From the NCBI GenBank assembly GCA_016200135.1, contig JACQFI010000045.1:1-64000 (forward strand): a stretch of 64,000 bases of DNA, read 5' to 3'. The notes beneath the pieces were generated by a model. It saw nothing but the letters and a program-made list of their open reading frames with translations. It was not told the DNA's origin and made no database searches. Of this stretch, positions 26,771-37,741 are shown piece after piece; position 1 is the first letter of the stretch, and every line of letters begins with the position of its first letter. Origin of the DNA: Planctomycetota bacterium (GTDB lineage: Bacteria > Planctomycetota > SZUA-567 > H5-PLA8). A program made the position numbers and the translations under genes.

Positions 26771-28783
26771 ATGAAGCTGATCCATCCTTACGGGCTTTTG
26801 GCGCTGGCGGTGGTCGCCGTGATCGTGCTGGCGTACCTGCTGCGCATGCCGCGCAAAAAACTGCCGGTACCCGACGCGAGTCTGTGGCGGCAGTTGAACC
26901 TCGCGGACCGCCGCATCTCGCAGTCGCGCCGCACGCTCGTCTCCCTGGCGCTTCAGGTCCTAATTGCGCTGACCTTGGTGGCGGCGTTCGTCAAGCCTTA
27001 CCTCTCGGCGAGCGTGCAGCCGCGGCATGAGATTGTTCTGATGGACCTCTCACGATCGATGTCGGCCCGCGACGGCGCGGTCTTGGAAATCCTTGACAAT
27101 CCCCAGCCGGCCAAAGCGTCCGCGGACGCGCGCCTGGACAAGGCCAAGGCGGAACTGCGGACGTTGGTGCGCGGTTTGGATTTTCAGGACCGCATGACGG
27201 TAATCGGCGTTGGACGCAGGCCGGTCGTGCTGGCCAGCGGCGAGACCGAACGTGCGGTGCTGGAGCGGCTCACCGAATCGCTTGAGGCGCGGGAGGAAAA
27301 GGCGCAGTTTGCGCCCGCGTGCGCGCTGTGCGTCGAGCTCGCGAAAACGGCTGAGGGCGCCCACGTAACGGTGATCACCGACGGCTCCTTGGAACCGAAC
27401 GCGTTCGAGGCGCTGGGCGAATTGCCCGAGCGCGCCGGCAAGGCGCGGATCGTGAAGGTCGGCGTGAACAGCGAGAATCTCGGCATCGTGGCGTTCCGCG
27501 CGCGCAAAAGCCCCAACAGCGAAGACGATTTTCAGGCCATGGTGACCGTGCGGAGCTCCGCGGCGAAAGCGGCTACGGTGCCGGTGGCCCTCAGCCTGGA
27601 CGAGCACCTGCTGGATGTAAAACCCCTCGAAGTCCCGCCAGGAACGGAACGCACGCTGGTCTTCTCGACGCCGTACCACGTCGGCGGCGTGCTGAAGGCG
27701 CAGCTCTTCGTGCGCGACGCCCTTGCGGCGGACAACGAGGCCCTCGATTACCTGCCAGCCCCTCAGCGTATGGACGTGGCCCTGATCACGCCCAAGCCGC
27801 TGTCCGAGCAGGAGCTCAACAACTACTACCTGGCCAAGATCATTAAATGCGATAACGGCGTCGCGGGCGGTGCGCTGACGGCGGACGAGTATACGAAACT
27901 GGCCGGCGACAAGCAGGCGGTGCGGAAGATGATGCAAGCCGCCATCTTCGACAACTGGTCGCCCGCCAGCGCCGACCAGGTGCCGCCTTGCCATGCGATC
28001 TTCCTCAACACCGAGTCTCCGGACATTCCCGTCGCGGTGCGCGAAGCGGCCGGCGGCCGGCCGCTGATCCGCAAGTGGGACGACGGCCATCCGCTGATGA
28101 ACCACCTCAACCTGCGCGATCTATTTCTTCAGAAGGCCAAGCAGGTGCAATTGCAGGAGAAGGGCGTGGATGTAGTGGTGGAAATGGTGACGTCGCCGCT
28201 GATTCTCGCCCGTGAGATCGGGCACCGAAAACTCGTGTACATCGGCTTCAATCCGGTCGACTCGGACATCCAGTTCCGCAAAGAGCTTCCGTTTCTGATC
28301 TTCAACTGCTTTCAATGGTTCAAGCAGGGACCCGAACCGATCACGCAGGTGGCGCCGGGCGAAGCGGTAACGCTGCCGGTAAAAGATCCAACGTGGAAAT
28401 CGATGCTCGTCCTCGGGCCCAAGAAAGGCCAGCCGCCCGAGCGCGTCGCGGTCTCCGAAGACGGCGCGTCGGCATCCTTCTTCGACACCTTCCGCCCCGG
28501 TGTTTACCGTTACATGGGCGAGAACGAGTCCGCTCCCGCGGGCGGCTTCGCGGTCTTCTTCGCCGACCGCGACGAGGCCAATCTCAAAGTGGCCGATACG
28601 TTCGAGGCCGGCCCGGAAGACGCCCAAAGCCATGTAAAGGATAATCGCCTCGAGATCGCCGGCGCCGAGGAGAAAAGCGCCGGGGATTGGGTGAGCCGGG
28701 AACTGGGCACGTACGGCTTGTGGCTGGCCGGATTGCTGCTTCTGATCGAGCACTACGTCTTCCACCGCCGGATTTTCTTCTAG
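26771..28783 (+). CDS. BatA-type VWA membrane protein
   Basis: The 670-residue protein starts with the BatA/aerotolerance N-terminal module: a membrane segment (YGLLALAVVAVIVLAYLL), PRKKLPVPDASLWRQL, and a second segment (LALQVLIALTLVAAFV). A VWA domain follows from about 85 with a MIDAS motif DLSRSMS. The middle is beta-rich and a final membrane helix (YGLWLAGLLLLIEHYVF) lies near the C-terminus, anchoring a large periplasmic region. It belongs with the neighbouring VWA, DUF58 and MoxR genes. In related systems MoxR ATPases are thought to remodel or activate VWA proteins; the target here is unknown. Confidence 0.82.
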   Translation: MKLIHPYGLLALAVVAVIVLAYLLRMPRKKLPVPDASLWRQLNLADRRISQSRRTLVSLALQVLIALTLVAAFVKPYLSASVQPRHEIVLMDLSRSMSARDGAVLEILDNPQPAKASADARLDKAKAELRTLVRGLDFQDRMTVIGVGRRPVVLASGETERAVLERLTESLEAREEKAQFAPACALCVELAKTAEGAHVTVITDGSLEPNAFEALGELPERAGKARIVKVGVNSENLGIVAFRARKSPNSEDDFQAMVTVRSSAAKAATVPVALSLDEHLLDVKPLEVPPGTERTLVFSTPYHVGGVLKAQLFVRDALAADNEALDYLPAPQRMDVALITPKPLSEQELNNYYLAKIIKCDNGVAGGALTADEYTKLAGDKQAVRKMMQAAIFDNWSPASADQVPPCHAIFLNTESPDIPVAVREAAGGRPLIRKWDDGHPLMNHLNLRDLFLQKAKQVQLQEKGVDVVVEMVTSPLILAREIGHRKLVYIGFNPVDSDIQFRKELPFLIFNCFQWFKQGPEPITQVAPGEAVTLPVKDPTWKSMLVLGPKKGQPPERVAVSEDGASASFFDTFRPGVYRYMGENESAPAGGFAVFFADRDEANLKVADTFEAGPEDAQSHVKDNRLEIAGAEEKSAGDWVSRELGTYGLWLAGLLLLIEHYVFHRRIFF

Positions 28784-28798
28784 GAGCGGACAGCGGGC

Positions 28799-31495
28799 AT
28801 GCGCATCGAGATGCTCACACCGGAACTGTGGCTGCTGCTGCTCCCGCTGCCGCTGGTGGTCTATTTCGCCGCGAAGACCTACGCGGATGCGGGCCGCGCG
28901 CGGCGCATCGTGATGGGCGCGCTGCGCATTCTCGTGCTCGTGCTCGTCGCCGCCGCGCTGGTCCAGGTGCGCATGTGGCGGAAGGCGGACGAGTCGCGCC
29001 TGTGCGTGCTGGCGCTTGTGGACGTGAGCGAGAGCATGCCGGCGAACACCGCGGAAGACGTGGCCAAGGAACTGGCGGCGGTCTCGGCGGGGGCGGGGGA
29101 AGACCGGCAATTCGGGCTGGTCCTCTTCGCGGGCCGCAGCGAAGTCGCGATTCCGCCCGCGCCCAAGGCATTCAATCAGGCGGAAGTGGCCGAGGTCCTG
29201 AAGAGTGCGCTGGCGGCTGCGAAAGGTTCGGAAGCGTACACACGGTTCGAGCGGCAGGACACGCGGTTCGACGGCGCCTTTGAACTGGCGCTCTCGTCCT
29301 TCCCGCCCGAGCTCGGCCGGCGCATCGTCGTCTGGTCCGACGGCAACGAGACTGCCGGGCGCAGCCTGGATCAGGCCGCGGATCTGTCGCGGAACGGCGT
29401 GGATATTCATACGCGCGCGGTTGCAGCGCGGGATCCGGCGCTGGATGTTCTGGTCGCGGAACTCAATGCACCGACGCAAGTGCGCATACAAGAGGCTTAT
29501 GACGTCCGCGTGACCGTGATGGCCAACCGCGAGATCGCTGGGCAGGTGCGGCTTTTCCGCAACGGCTTCCTGGTCGGGAACAAAGATGCGCAACTCGCCA
29601 AGGGTTCGACCGAGCTTGTCTTTCGCCAGAGTCTGCCCGAGAGCGGCCAGTACCTCTACCGCGCCGTCGTAGAAGTGAGCGAACCGCAGCGCAAAGAGAA
29701 CGACGAGGCGTTCGCTTACACAGTGGCGCAGGGGCTTCCGCGCGTTCTGCTGGTGGGACAACTGGAGTCCGAATCGGCGCGGCTGGTGGAGGCGCTGCGC
29801 AATCAGCACATGCTCGTGGAGTACCGCGACGCGTTCGGTTCGCCGCAGACGCTGCTCGACCTCTTCGGATTCGACGCGGTGATCTTGAATAACGTCCATG
29901 CGACCAAGCTCACCGAGAACCAGATGCGCATGCTGCGCGACTACGTCCGCGACTTTGGCGGCGGTTTGGTGGTGCTTGGCGGGCGTTACAGCCTGGGTCC
30001 GGGGCAGTACGCGGGAACGGCTCTGGAAGACGCGCTGCCGGTGACGTGCTCCGCGGAGGAGATGCCGGAGCTCTCCTCGTCGGTCGCGGTGGTGGTGGAC
30101 ACCAGCCACAGCCTCGTGAACCAGAAGAACGATGCCGGCGTAGTCTTCGATGGCGCGCAGTATGTGCGCGAGACGTGCAAGGCGCTGATGCGAAATCTCT
30201 CGCCGAAGAGTTTTTACGGCGTCATCGGCACCGGCAGCGAGAAGGTGGGGCCGCGCTGGTTCGTGCGGCTCCAGAAGGTCTACGATCGTGAACAGATCGA
30301 GCGCGACCTCCAGGCGGCCTTTGGAACGCCTGCGCAATTCAACATGAGCTCGAACGTGCATCGTTCGATGCGGCGCGCGGCCGACGAACTCGCGCAGCTC
30401 GATACGATGAAGAAACACCTTATCGTCGTCTCCGACGGTCAGTTCGACGCCGGGCCCGACTACGAGAAGCTCGCGGCGCAGATCGGCTCGAGCCGCATCC
30501 AGATCTCGGCGATTCCCGTCGGCCCCCAGGCCAACGAACGCGCGCTGGAAACGCTCGCGCGCTGGGGAGGCGGGATCTGCTTCAGCGGCATGGAACTCTC
30601 GAATCTGAACGACGAACTCAAGCGCCTCTTCGCGTCTTCGGCCGAAAATCAGGTGCTAGAGGAGCCCTTCCGCGTGCGCAAGCTCGTGGAAGCGCCGCTC
30701 CTCTCCGGCGTGGATGTATCCCTCGCCCCGATGCTTTTCGGTTACGTCCGCACCAAGCTGAAACTCGGCGCGTCGAACGTGCTCGCCGTTCCGCCCGAGT
30801 ACGAGCCGCTGCTCGCTTCCTGGAACTGCGGCGCGGGCAAGGCCGCGGTCTTTACCAGCGACGCCAAGGAACGCTGGGCCATCCTCTGGATTCGCGAGTG
30901 GGGCCGGCACTTCGAGTCCTTTTGGGGCAGCGTCGTGAAGGGCGTGATGCGCTACAGCGACGAAGGCCGGCTCGCGCCCAACCTTGCGGTGCATGGCCAA
31001 TCGGTGGACATCGACGTCGACTACCTTGGCCGCGGCGGGGAGTGGGTGAGTGGCAAGGACCTACATTGCGATGTCTACGATCTGGGCGAGCAGGGCTACC
31101 TGTACGCGCCGACGGCCGCCGTGCCGGTGCCACTCGAAGGCCGCGCGCCAGGGCGGTACTCGGGCTCGTTCCGGGCTTCGCGCAAGGGGATCTTCGCCGT
31201 CAAGGTGAGCGGCCCCGAACACGGGCTCATCGCCACGCGCGGGCTGGTGGTTAGCAACTTCAAGGAATACCTGAGTCTCGGGACGAACCCCGGATTCCTC
31301 AAAGAACTTGCGCAGGCCGGCGGCGGGCAGTTTGGAGGCGAGCCCGCCGCGCTTGGCCAGGTGGACGGCAAGTCGCGCGAAGAGCTTGTGGACCTTGGGC
31401 ACTGGGCGGCGCTTGCGGCGGCGATTCTCTTCGGGCTCGACGTGATCGCGCGGCGCTGGCCGGCCTTCCGGCGCCTTTTGGGACGGAAAGCATGA
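28799..31495 (+). CDS. Double-VWA / glutamine-amidotransferase-like membrane protein
   Basis: The 898-residue product has two N-terminal membrane segments (LWLLLLPLPLVVYFA, ALRILVLVLVAAALV). A first VWA domain (about 60-230) has MIDAS DVSESM and VVWSDGNET. A class-I-glutamine-amidotransferase-like segment lies at about 310-415 (RVLLVGQLES, DYVRDFGGGLVVLGG), and a second VWA-like domain at about 425-590 has DTSHSL as its MIDAS equivalent. A membrane helix closes the protein (HWAALAAAILFGLDVI). No catalytic Cys is apparent in the amidotransferase-like part, as is usual for this membrane family. The gene overlaps the next by 4 bp (ATGA), showing tight coupling. Confidence 0.8.
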   Translation: MRIEMLTPELWLLLLPLPLVVYFAAKTYADAGRARRIVMGALRILVLVLVAAALVQVRMWRKADESRLCVLALVDVSESMPANTAEDVAKELAAVSAGAGEDRQFGLVLFAGRSEVAIPPAPKAFNQAEVAEVLKSALAAAKGSEAYTRFERQDTRFDGAFELALSSFPPELGRRIVVWSDGNETAGRSLDQAADLSRNGVDIHTRAVAARDPALDVLVAELNAPTQVRIQEAYDVRVTVMANREIAGQVRLFRNGFLVGNKDAQLAKGSTELVFRQSLPESGQYLYRAVVEVSEPQRKENDEAFAYTVAQGLPRVLLVGQLESESARLVEALRNQHMLVEYRDAFGSPQTLLDLFGFDAVILNNVHATKLTENQMRMLRDYVRDFGGGLVVLGGRYSLGPGQYAGTALEDALPVTCSAEEMPELSSSVAVVVDTSHSLVNQKNDAGVVFDGAQYVRETCKALMRNLSPKSFYGVIGTGSEKVGPRWFVRLQKVYDREQIERDLQAAFGTPAQFNMSSNVHRSMRRAADELAQLDTMKKHLIVVSDGQFDAGPDYEKLAAQIGSSRIQISAIPVGPQANERALETLARWGGGICFSGMELSNLNDELKRLFASSAENQVLEEPFRVRKLVEAPLLSGVDVSLAPMLFGYVRTKLKLGASNVLAVPPEYEPLLASWNCGAGKAAVFTSDAKERWAILWIREWGRHFESFWGSVVKGVMRYSDEGRLAPNLAVHGQSVDIDVDYLGRGGEWVSGKDLHCDVYDLGEQGYLYAPTAAVPVPLEGRAPGRYSGSFRASRKGIFAVKVSGPEHGLIATRGLVVSNFKEYLSLGTNPGFLKELAQAGGGQFGGEPAALGQVDGKSREELVDLGHWAALAAAILFGLDVIARRWPAFRRLLGRKA

Positions 31496-34400
31496 GAATG
31501 GAGCGAAACGGTTTGCGGACGCGCACCTCGGCACTCTTGCTGCTGGCTACCATTTGCATTGCGGTCGCGGCGGCGCGGTCGGTCGCGACCGACTCCGACC
31601 AGGTTCGCAACCTGGGTCTCAAGGATCTGATGGGAGAGGCCTGGCCGGAATTCAGCGCCGAATTGAACACCGTCATCGCCGACCCGCGTAACGAAGATTC
31701 CTTTGACCGCATGTACCGCCTGGCCAAACGCTGGGATGCGGAATTCAAGGTCCCGCAGTACGTGCAGCTCCTTTCAAGCAAGCAGCCGGACAATCCGCAA
31801 CTGCGGGTCGTGCTCGGCCTTTTCTACAAGGAACTGCGCGACTACAAGCAGGCTCTGTTGCAGTTCCGCGCCGCGATGGAAAAAGCGCCCGACGATTATT
31901 ACCCCGCATATCAGGCCGCGTGGCTGCTAGGCAAGCAGGAAGGCGAGCCGGCCTTCAAGGAAGCCGCGCAGCTCTATGAGAAGGCCGCGGGCTTGACGGG
32001 CGCGGCCAATGTCGATCATAAGACTCGCATCCTGCAGGAATGGGGCGAACTGATCGTCTCGCGCTCCGGCTCGGGCGAAGAGGCCGTCAAAAAAGCGCGC
32101 GCGTCGGCCTCCTCGATCTGGGACCGGATGATCGCCGAGGAACGCCAGTTCGACCGCATCACCTATGACCGGCTGGCGGCGATTTACGAGCGCTACGAGA
32201 TGTGGGACAAGGCCCGGGAAGTCTACCGGACTTGTATCGAAAAGGTCGTCAAGGACGACGCCGTGAGCCGCGTTACAGCGCTCGATGCCGTCGGGCGCCT
32301 CAGCGAAAACATGCGGGACTACGCGGGCGCGAATGCCGCATTCACCGAAGCGTTGGGTCTGGTGGACGAGAATCACTGGCTGCACAAGCAACTGATCGTC
32401 AAACTGCTGCGCAACAACGAGCGGCTCGAAAAGGGACCCGCCTTCGTCGCGCAGCTCGAAAAGACGTCGGCGGATCGCAAAGAGAGTCTGGCCGCGCTCC
32501 GCGATTGGGCGCTTGCGGAAGAGAAATCCGGAAACCTGAACAAGGCGATCCAGGTGCTCGAACAGGCCCACGCGCTTGCGCCCGCGGACATTCCTGCGAC
32601 CTCGGAGCTCATCCTGCTCTGGTCGCGCGCGGCAGATCCGAATTCCGCGGCCAAGCGCGCCGTGCTCTTCAAAAACCTTATCGAGACAATGCCGGAGAAT
32701 TTCGAGGCGTACGTTGGGCTCGCGGAAATGTGTGTGGCGATGAAGCAGCCCGACCAGGCGCGCGAAGCCTTGCGGATGCTCGAGAATTCAGCCAGCAAAT
32801 CGCCGCTCAAATTCTTGGTCATGGCCCGAGCGTTTCGAAAATTTGGGATGAAGCAGGGCGCCCGGCAGGCGTTCGAGCGCACGCTGGAAGCCGACCCGCA
32901 GAACATCGACGCGTCCATGGAACTGTGCGATTTCTGCCTGCAGTCGGGCGACGAAGAGAGCGTGAAGCGCGCCATTGAGATTCGCGACAGTCTGATCGGC
33001 TCCACGCGCCTCGACGAGACCGGCTATCTGCGCCTGATGCAGATCCTGCTCGACCGCCAGCGCAGCAACGAAGCCCTGGAGGTTATCGGCCACGGAGCGG
33101 CCAACGTGTTCCCGCAGAGTTTTATCCTGCGCCAGGCGCTCGCGGACCTGCATTACAGCCGCAAAGAGTTCCAGAAGGCGATCCAGCAGTACGTGTTCGC
33201 GCTCTCGCGCGCGCCGAATTTCTATTTCAAGCGCCAGGTGAACGACCGCCTGGTCACGCTCATGTTCAATTACGGCCGCCGCGTGAAGAACTTCTGGGAA
33301 GACGCGACCGAGGACGAGATCAAGAAGGGCCAGCTGGGCGGCGCAAAGGGCGAGGGCCTCGCGCCGTGGATCTACTACCTGCAGCTTGCGGTCAGCACGC
33401 ATCCCAACGACAGCGATAGCATGATGCTGCTCGCGCAGATCAATGAGACCATGCAGGTGGACGCGAAGATCGAAGATACGCCGATCAAGACCGAGATCGG
33501 GCGCGCGCGCACGCTGTACAAATCCGTGGTGGATATGGACCTCAAGAACCTCGACGCGCACGCCGCGCTGGCCCGCACCGCCCTGGCGATAGACGAATTC
33601 GAAGAATCGGTGCGCAGCTATTGGATCCTGGAAGAGCTGAGCCCCGTCGGGAAGTGGCAGTACCGCATGACCATCGGCGACATCTTCTATCTCGCCGGCG
33701 ACAAAGAACGTTCGCTCCAGAACTGGAACCAGGTGAAATCGCAGGCTGCCAGCGAACCTAACCTGATTTACCAGTTGGGCGCGCGCATGTTCATGGCCGG
33801 GAAGCGGGACGATGCGGCGGATTTGATTGCGCGCGCGGTTGAGAGCAACCGCAAAGACCTCCGGCCTTTCATTATCCAAGGCAACTTGCTCGACCAAGCC
33901 AATGCGTATGCCGCGGCGATCGAGGCCTACCAGAGCGCGGTCGAACTGGCCTGGCAGGAAGGCGGATCGTCGCTGTTTCTCACGCCTGTGATCGGAAAGC
34001 TGCTGAACGTCCAACTTGCGCAGGCGCGCAGCCTGTGGGTCGCGGGAAAGTTCGAGGAAGCGCGAACGTCCTACGCCGCCGCGCTGGAGACCGCAAAGAA
34101 GCTGAAGGAACGCAAAGCGGATGCGGCGAAATTCGAGCCTGACATTGAGTTTCAGACGGCGAGATGCCTGCTCGAACTGGGCAAGCACGAGGACGCTTTG
34201 AAGGCGATGAGCGTGCTGGCGGAGGCCAACCCGGAGGCCGAATTCCGCGTCGAGGACGCGTTGCAGGTCCGCGGCAAGTATCTCAAGGCGTTGATCGCGA
34301 ACCGCACCTTCTTGAAGAAGGCGGAGGCGGCCAAGCCGGCTGTGGGAGTGGTGCATCTCGCGCTTCAAGGCCAGCGTAATCTGCCCGGGATGCTGCGCTG

Positions 34401-35433
34401 GCAGCAGCCCGGCAACGGCGGCGCATTCTGGATTGGGCTGGATGCGGGCTATTACAAGGTGGATGGCGTTGCCGCTTCGGGCTTGCGGGCCAGTCCCGAA
34501 GCCGACGGCAGCGCGCGCGTGGTGATGCTCGACGGCGACCACCTGATCCTGCAGACGCTGGGCGGCCTCACGTTGCTCGATCTTGCGCAAGGCAAGGCCC
34601 TCTGGAAGCTGGACGGCGCGGAGTTTGCCAACGCGGCGGTCCGGCCCTGCGGGCAGAACCTTGCGGTCTTTGTGAACATTCCACCAGCGCAGACGGCCGC
34701 GTCGGGCAAGCCACCCGCGACGCCGAAGCCGGGTTCCTTCCTGCGCTGGATCGAGCGCGCGAGCGGCAAAGAGATCTGGCAGGCGGAGTACGAACCCGGG
34801 AAGGTCCGGCTTGGCAATGACGGCGTAGCGCTCATGACGGGCCGGGAATTGATCGGTATCGACCCCGTCACGGGCAAGCCGCGCTGGCGTGTGGCGGTGA
34901 ACAAACAGGCACTCTGGCGTGAACCTGTCAACGTGGGCGGAGCATGGCTGCTGGTAGACGACGTGAGTCGTACTCTGGAAGCCTACGACGCCGTAAGCGG
35001 CGAACTGCGCTATCGCCGCAAGCTCGAGGCGCCGCTCTGTTTCGATCCCCTCGAGACCGGAGGCGGCGACGCGCTCTTGTACACGAGCCAGAACGGGGGT
35101 GTGGTTGCGTTAAGCCTGGAAGCCGCAACCGGCCGCGTGCGCTGGCAATGCCCGCTCGCGGAAGCCGGGGAGACTTTGAAGCGCCTGCAGGGCCTGGGCA
35201 TGGCGCCGCTGCGCCTTCAGAACGTGCTCTTGCACCTCGATGTCGCTCGCGGTGTGGTCTGGCCGCTGGACGTCACGAGCGGGCGCGCGCTCGCCCCGGT
35301 GAATCTGCCCGCGGAAGCCGTGACGGCGCTCGGGCGCAACGTCGCTGCGTGGGCGCAGCAGGGCGACGCGATCTGTCTCGTTGAGCCCTGGGGACGAACA
35401 GTGGTGTTGAAAGCGTCGTGGGTTAAGCCGTAA
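31492..35433 (+). CDS. Exported TPR-array and PQQ-propeller fusion protein
   Basis: The ATG overlaps the previous stop by 4 bp. The 1313-residue product has a signal peptide (RTSALLLLATICIAVAAARS). Residues about 60-960 are a long array of TPR-like helical repeats (for example YKQALLQFRAAMEKAPDDYY and LNKAIQVLEQAHALAPADIP). The last 320 residues form a PQQ/WD40-like beta-propeller (LILQTLGGLTLLDLAQGKAL, WIERASGKEIWQAEYEPG, LIGIDPVTGKPRWRVAV). It is probably a periplasmic scaffold that binds protein partners. Its place between the VWA and MoxR genes makes it a likely working part of that system. Confidence 0.78.
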   Translation: MRMERNGLRTRTSALLLLATICIAVAAARSVATDSDQVRNLGLKDLMGEAWPEFSAELNTVIADPRNEDSFDRMYRLAKRWDAEFKVPQYVQLLSSKQPDNPQLRVVLGLFYKELRDYKQALLQFRAAMEKAPDDYYPAYQAAWLLGKQEGEPAFKEAAQLYEKAAGLTGAANVDHKTRILQEWGELIVSRSGSGEEAVKKARASASSIWDRMIAEERQFDRITYDRLAAIYERYEMWDKAREVYRTCIEKVVKDDAVSRVTALDAVGRLSENMRDYAGANAAFTEALGLVDENHWLHKQLIVKLLRNNERLEKGPAFVAQLEKTSADRKESLAALRDWALAEEKSGNLNKAIQVLEQAHALAPADIPATSELILLWSRAADPNSAAKRAVLFKNLIETMPENFEAYVGLAEMCVAMKQPDQAREALRMLENSASKSPLKFLVMARAFRKFGMKQGARQAFERTLEADPQNIDASMELCDFCLQSGDEESVKRAIEIRDSLIGSTRLDETGYLRLMQILLDRQRSNEALEVIGHGAANVFPQSFILRQALADLHYSRKEFQKAIQQYVFALSRAPNFYFKRQVNDRLVTLMFNYGRRVKNFWEDATEDEIKKGQLGGAKGEGLAPWIYYLQLAVSTHPNDSDSMMLLAQINETMQVDAKIEDTPIKTEIGRARTLYKSVVDMDLKNLDAHAALARTALAIDEFEESVRSYWILEELSPVGKWQYRMTIGDIFYLAGDKERSLQNWNQVKSQAASEPNLIYQLGARMFMAGKRDDAADLIARAVESNRKDLRPFIIQGNLLDQANAYAAAIEAYQSAVELAWQEGGSSLFLTPVIGKLLNVQLAQARSLWVAGKFEEARTSYAAALETAKKLKERKADAAKFEPDIEFQTARCLLELGKHEDALKAMSVLAEANPEAEFRVEDALQVRGKYLKALIANRTFLKKAEAAKPAVGVVHLALQGQRNLPGMLRWQQPGNGGAFWIGLDAGYYKVDGVAASGLRASPEADGSARVVMLDGDHLILQTLGGLTLLDLAQGKALWKLDGAEFANAAVRPCGQNLAVFVNIPPAQTAASGKPPATPKPGSFLRWIERASGKEIWQAEYEPGKVRLGNDGVALMTGRELIGIDPVTGKPRWRVAVNKQALWREPVNVGGAWLLVDDVSRTLEAYDAVSGELRYRRKLEAPLCFDPLETGGGDALLYTSQNGGVVALSLEAATGRVRWQCPLAEAGETLKRLQGLGMAPLRLQNVLLHLDVARGVVWPLDVTSGRALAPVNLPAEAVTALGRNVAAWAQQGDAICLVEPWGRTVVLKASWVKP

Positions 35434-35465
35434 GGCGTGTTCGGATGTAAGGAAAGAGGGCAGCC

Positions 35466-36707
35466 ATGGCTAGAAAATGTCCGAAGTGCGGCGCCGACCT
35501 GGTATTCGCCGATCCGGCCGGTAAGGAGCGCATGAAGTGCAAGACCTGCAACAAGGTCTTCGTCTTCAAAGCCAAAAACGGCGGCGGAGGCGGGGCTGGG
35601 GAAGGGAAGCCGGGATCGTCTGCGAAGACGCCGGCCGTTACCGCGCAGGTAGCTTCAGCCGAACCGCGCCCGCCCGTGAAAGAGCTCGACAAACTTACCG
35701 AGGTCGAAGTGGCCGAAGAGATCGCCGCGTTCCGCCGCGATTTCCAGGACGGGATGAAGGAAGTCGGCAAGATGATCGTGGGCATGAACGACGTTGTGGA
35801 GAAGGTGCTCATCTCCATGATCGCGGGCGGCAACGTGCTGCTGGAAGGGGTGCCCGGCCTAGGCAAGACGATGCTCGTGCGTGCGCTGAGCCAGGCGCTG
35901 CAGATCAATTTTCGGCGCGTGCAGTTCACGCCCGACCTGATGCCCGCCGACATCCTCGGCACCAACGTGGTGATGGACGACGAGAGCGGCCGGCGTTCCC
36001 TGCGCTTCCAGCCCGGGCCGATCTTCACGCATCTGCTGCTGGCCGACGAGATCAACCGCGCGACGCCGCGCACGCAATCGGCGCTGCTGGAGGCGATGGA
36101 AGAACACAGTGTCACCGTAGGCGGGACGACGCACACGCTCGAAGAACCCTTCTTCGTCATGGCCACGCAGAACCCGCTCGAACAGGCCGGCACCTACCCG
36201 CTGCCTGCGGCGCAGCTCGACAAATTCATGTTTAAGCTGATCGTGATTTACCCCACGTTCGAAGACTTGGACGAGATTATCGAGCGCACGACATCGGACG
36301 CGCCCATCGAGATCCGCCGCGTGACCTCGCGCGAACAGATCCTGCGCATGCGCAATCTCGTGCGGCGCGTGCCCGTAGCGGCGCATGTGGAAAGCTACGC
36401 CGCGCGGCTCGTGCTGGCCTCCGATCCGGCCTCGCCCTTCGCGACGCCGCTCGTGAAGCGCTGCGTGCGGCACGGCTCGAGCCCGCGCGGCGTGCTCGCG
36501 CTGATCCTGGGCGGGAAGATTCGCACGCTGCTGGACGGCCGGTTTGCCGTCGGCTGCGAGGATATCCAGAACGTCGCACCTGCAACGCTGCGGCACCGTA
36601 TCGCGCGCAGTTTTGAAGGCGAGGCCGAAGAGATCTCGCCGGACGCCATCGTGCAGGACCTGTTGAAGCACACGCCCGAATTTGGCGAAGACGCCAAACT
36701 GGCTTAG
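35466..36707 (+). CDS. MoxR-family AAA+ ATPase with N-terminal zinc ribbon
   Basis: The 413-residue protein begins with a zinc-ribbon-like module: Cys5, Cys8, Cys25 and Cys28 in the arrangement CPKC...CKTC, followed by a Gly/Pro-rich linker. The AAA_3 domain starts near 80, with Walker A GVPGLGKTM at about 128-136 and Walker B LLLADEINRATPRTQSALLE near 195. The lid domain follows (GSSPRGVLALILGGKIRTLL). MoxR ATPases act as chaperone-like remodelers of VWA proteins. The zinc ribbon is an uncommon addition. Its stop overlaps the GGAG ribosome binding site of the second MoxR gene, 11 bp away. Confidence 0.9.
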   Translation: MARKCPKCGADLVFADPAGKERMKCKTCNKVFVFKAKNGGGGGAGEGKPGSSAKTPAVTAQVASAEPRPPVKELDKLTEVEVAEEIAAFRRDFQDGMKEVGKMIVGMNDVVEKVLISMIAGGNVLLEGVPGLGKTMLVRALSQALQINFRRVQFTPDLMPADILGTNVVMDDESGRRSLRFQPGPIFTHLLLADEINRATPRTQSALLEAMEEHSVTVGGTTHTLEEPFFVMATQNPLEQAGTYPLPAAQLDKFMFKLIVIYPTFEDLDEIIERTTSDAPIEIRRVTSREQILRMRNLVRRVPVAAHVESYAARLVLASDPASPFATPLVKRCVRHGSSPRGVLALILGGKIRTLLDGRFAVGCEDIQNVAPATLRHRIARSFEGEAEEISPDAIVQDLLKHTPEFGEDAKLA

Positions 36708-36718
36708 GAGCTGCGCCC

Positions 36719-37717
<999 letters not shown>

Positions 37718-37741
37718 TGCGTATGCCCAGAGGAACCCAGC

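Noticed and set aside
28121..30418. Long minus-strand open frame of 765 codons
   Set aside because: Antisense to two VWA genes with clear domains; composition is His/Arg/Glu-rich as expected of a shadow.
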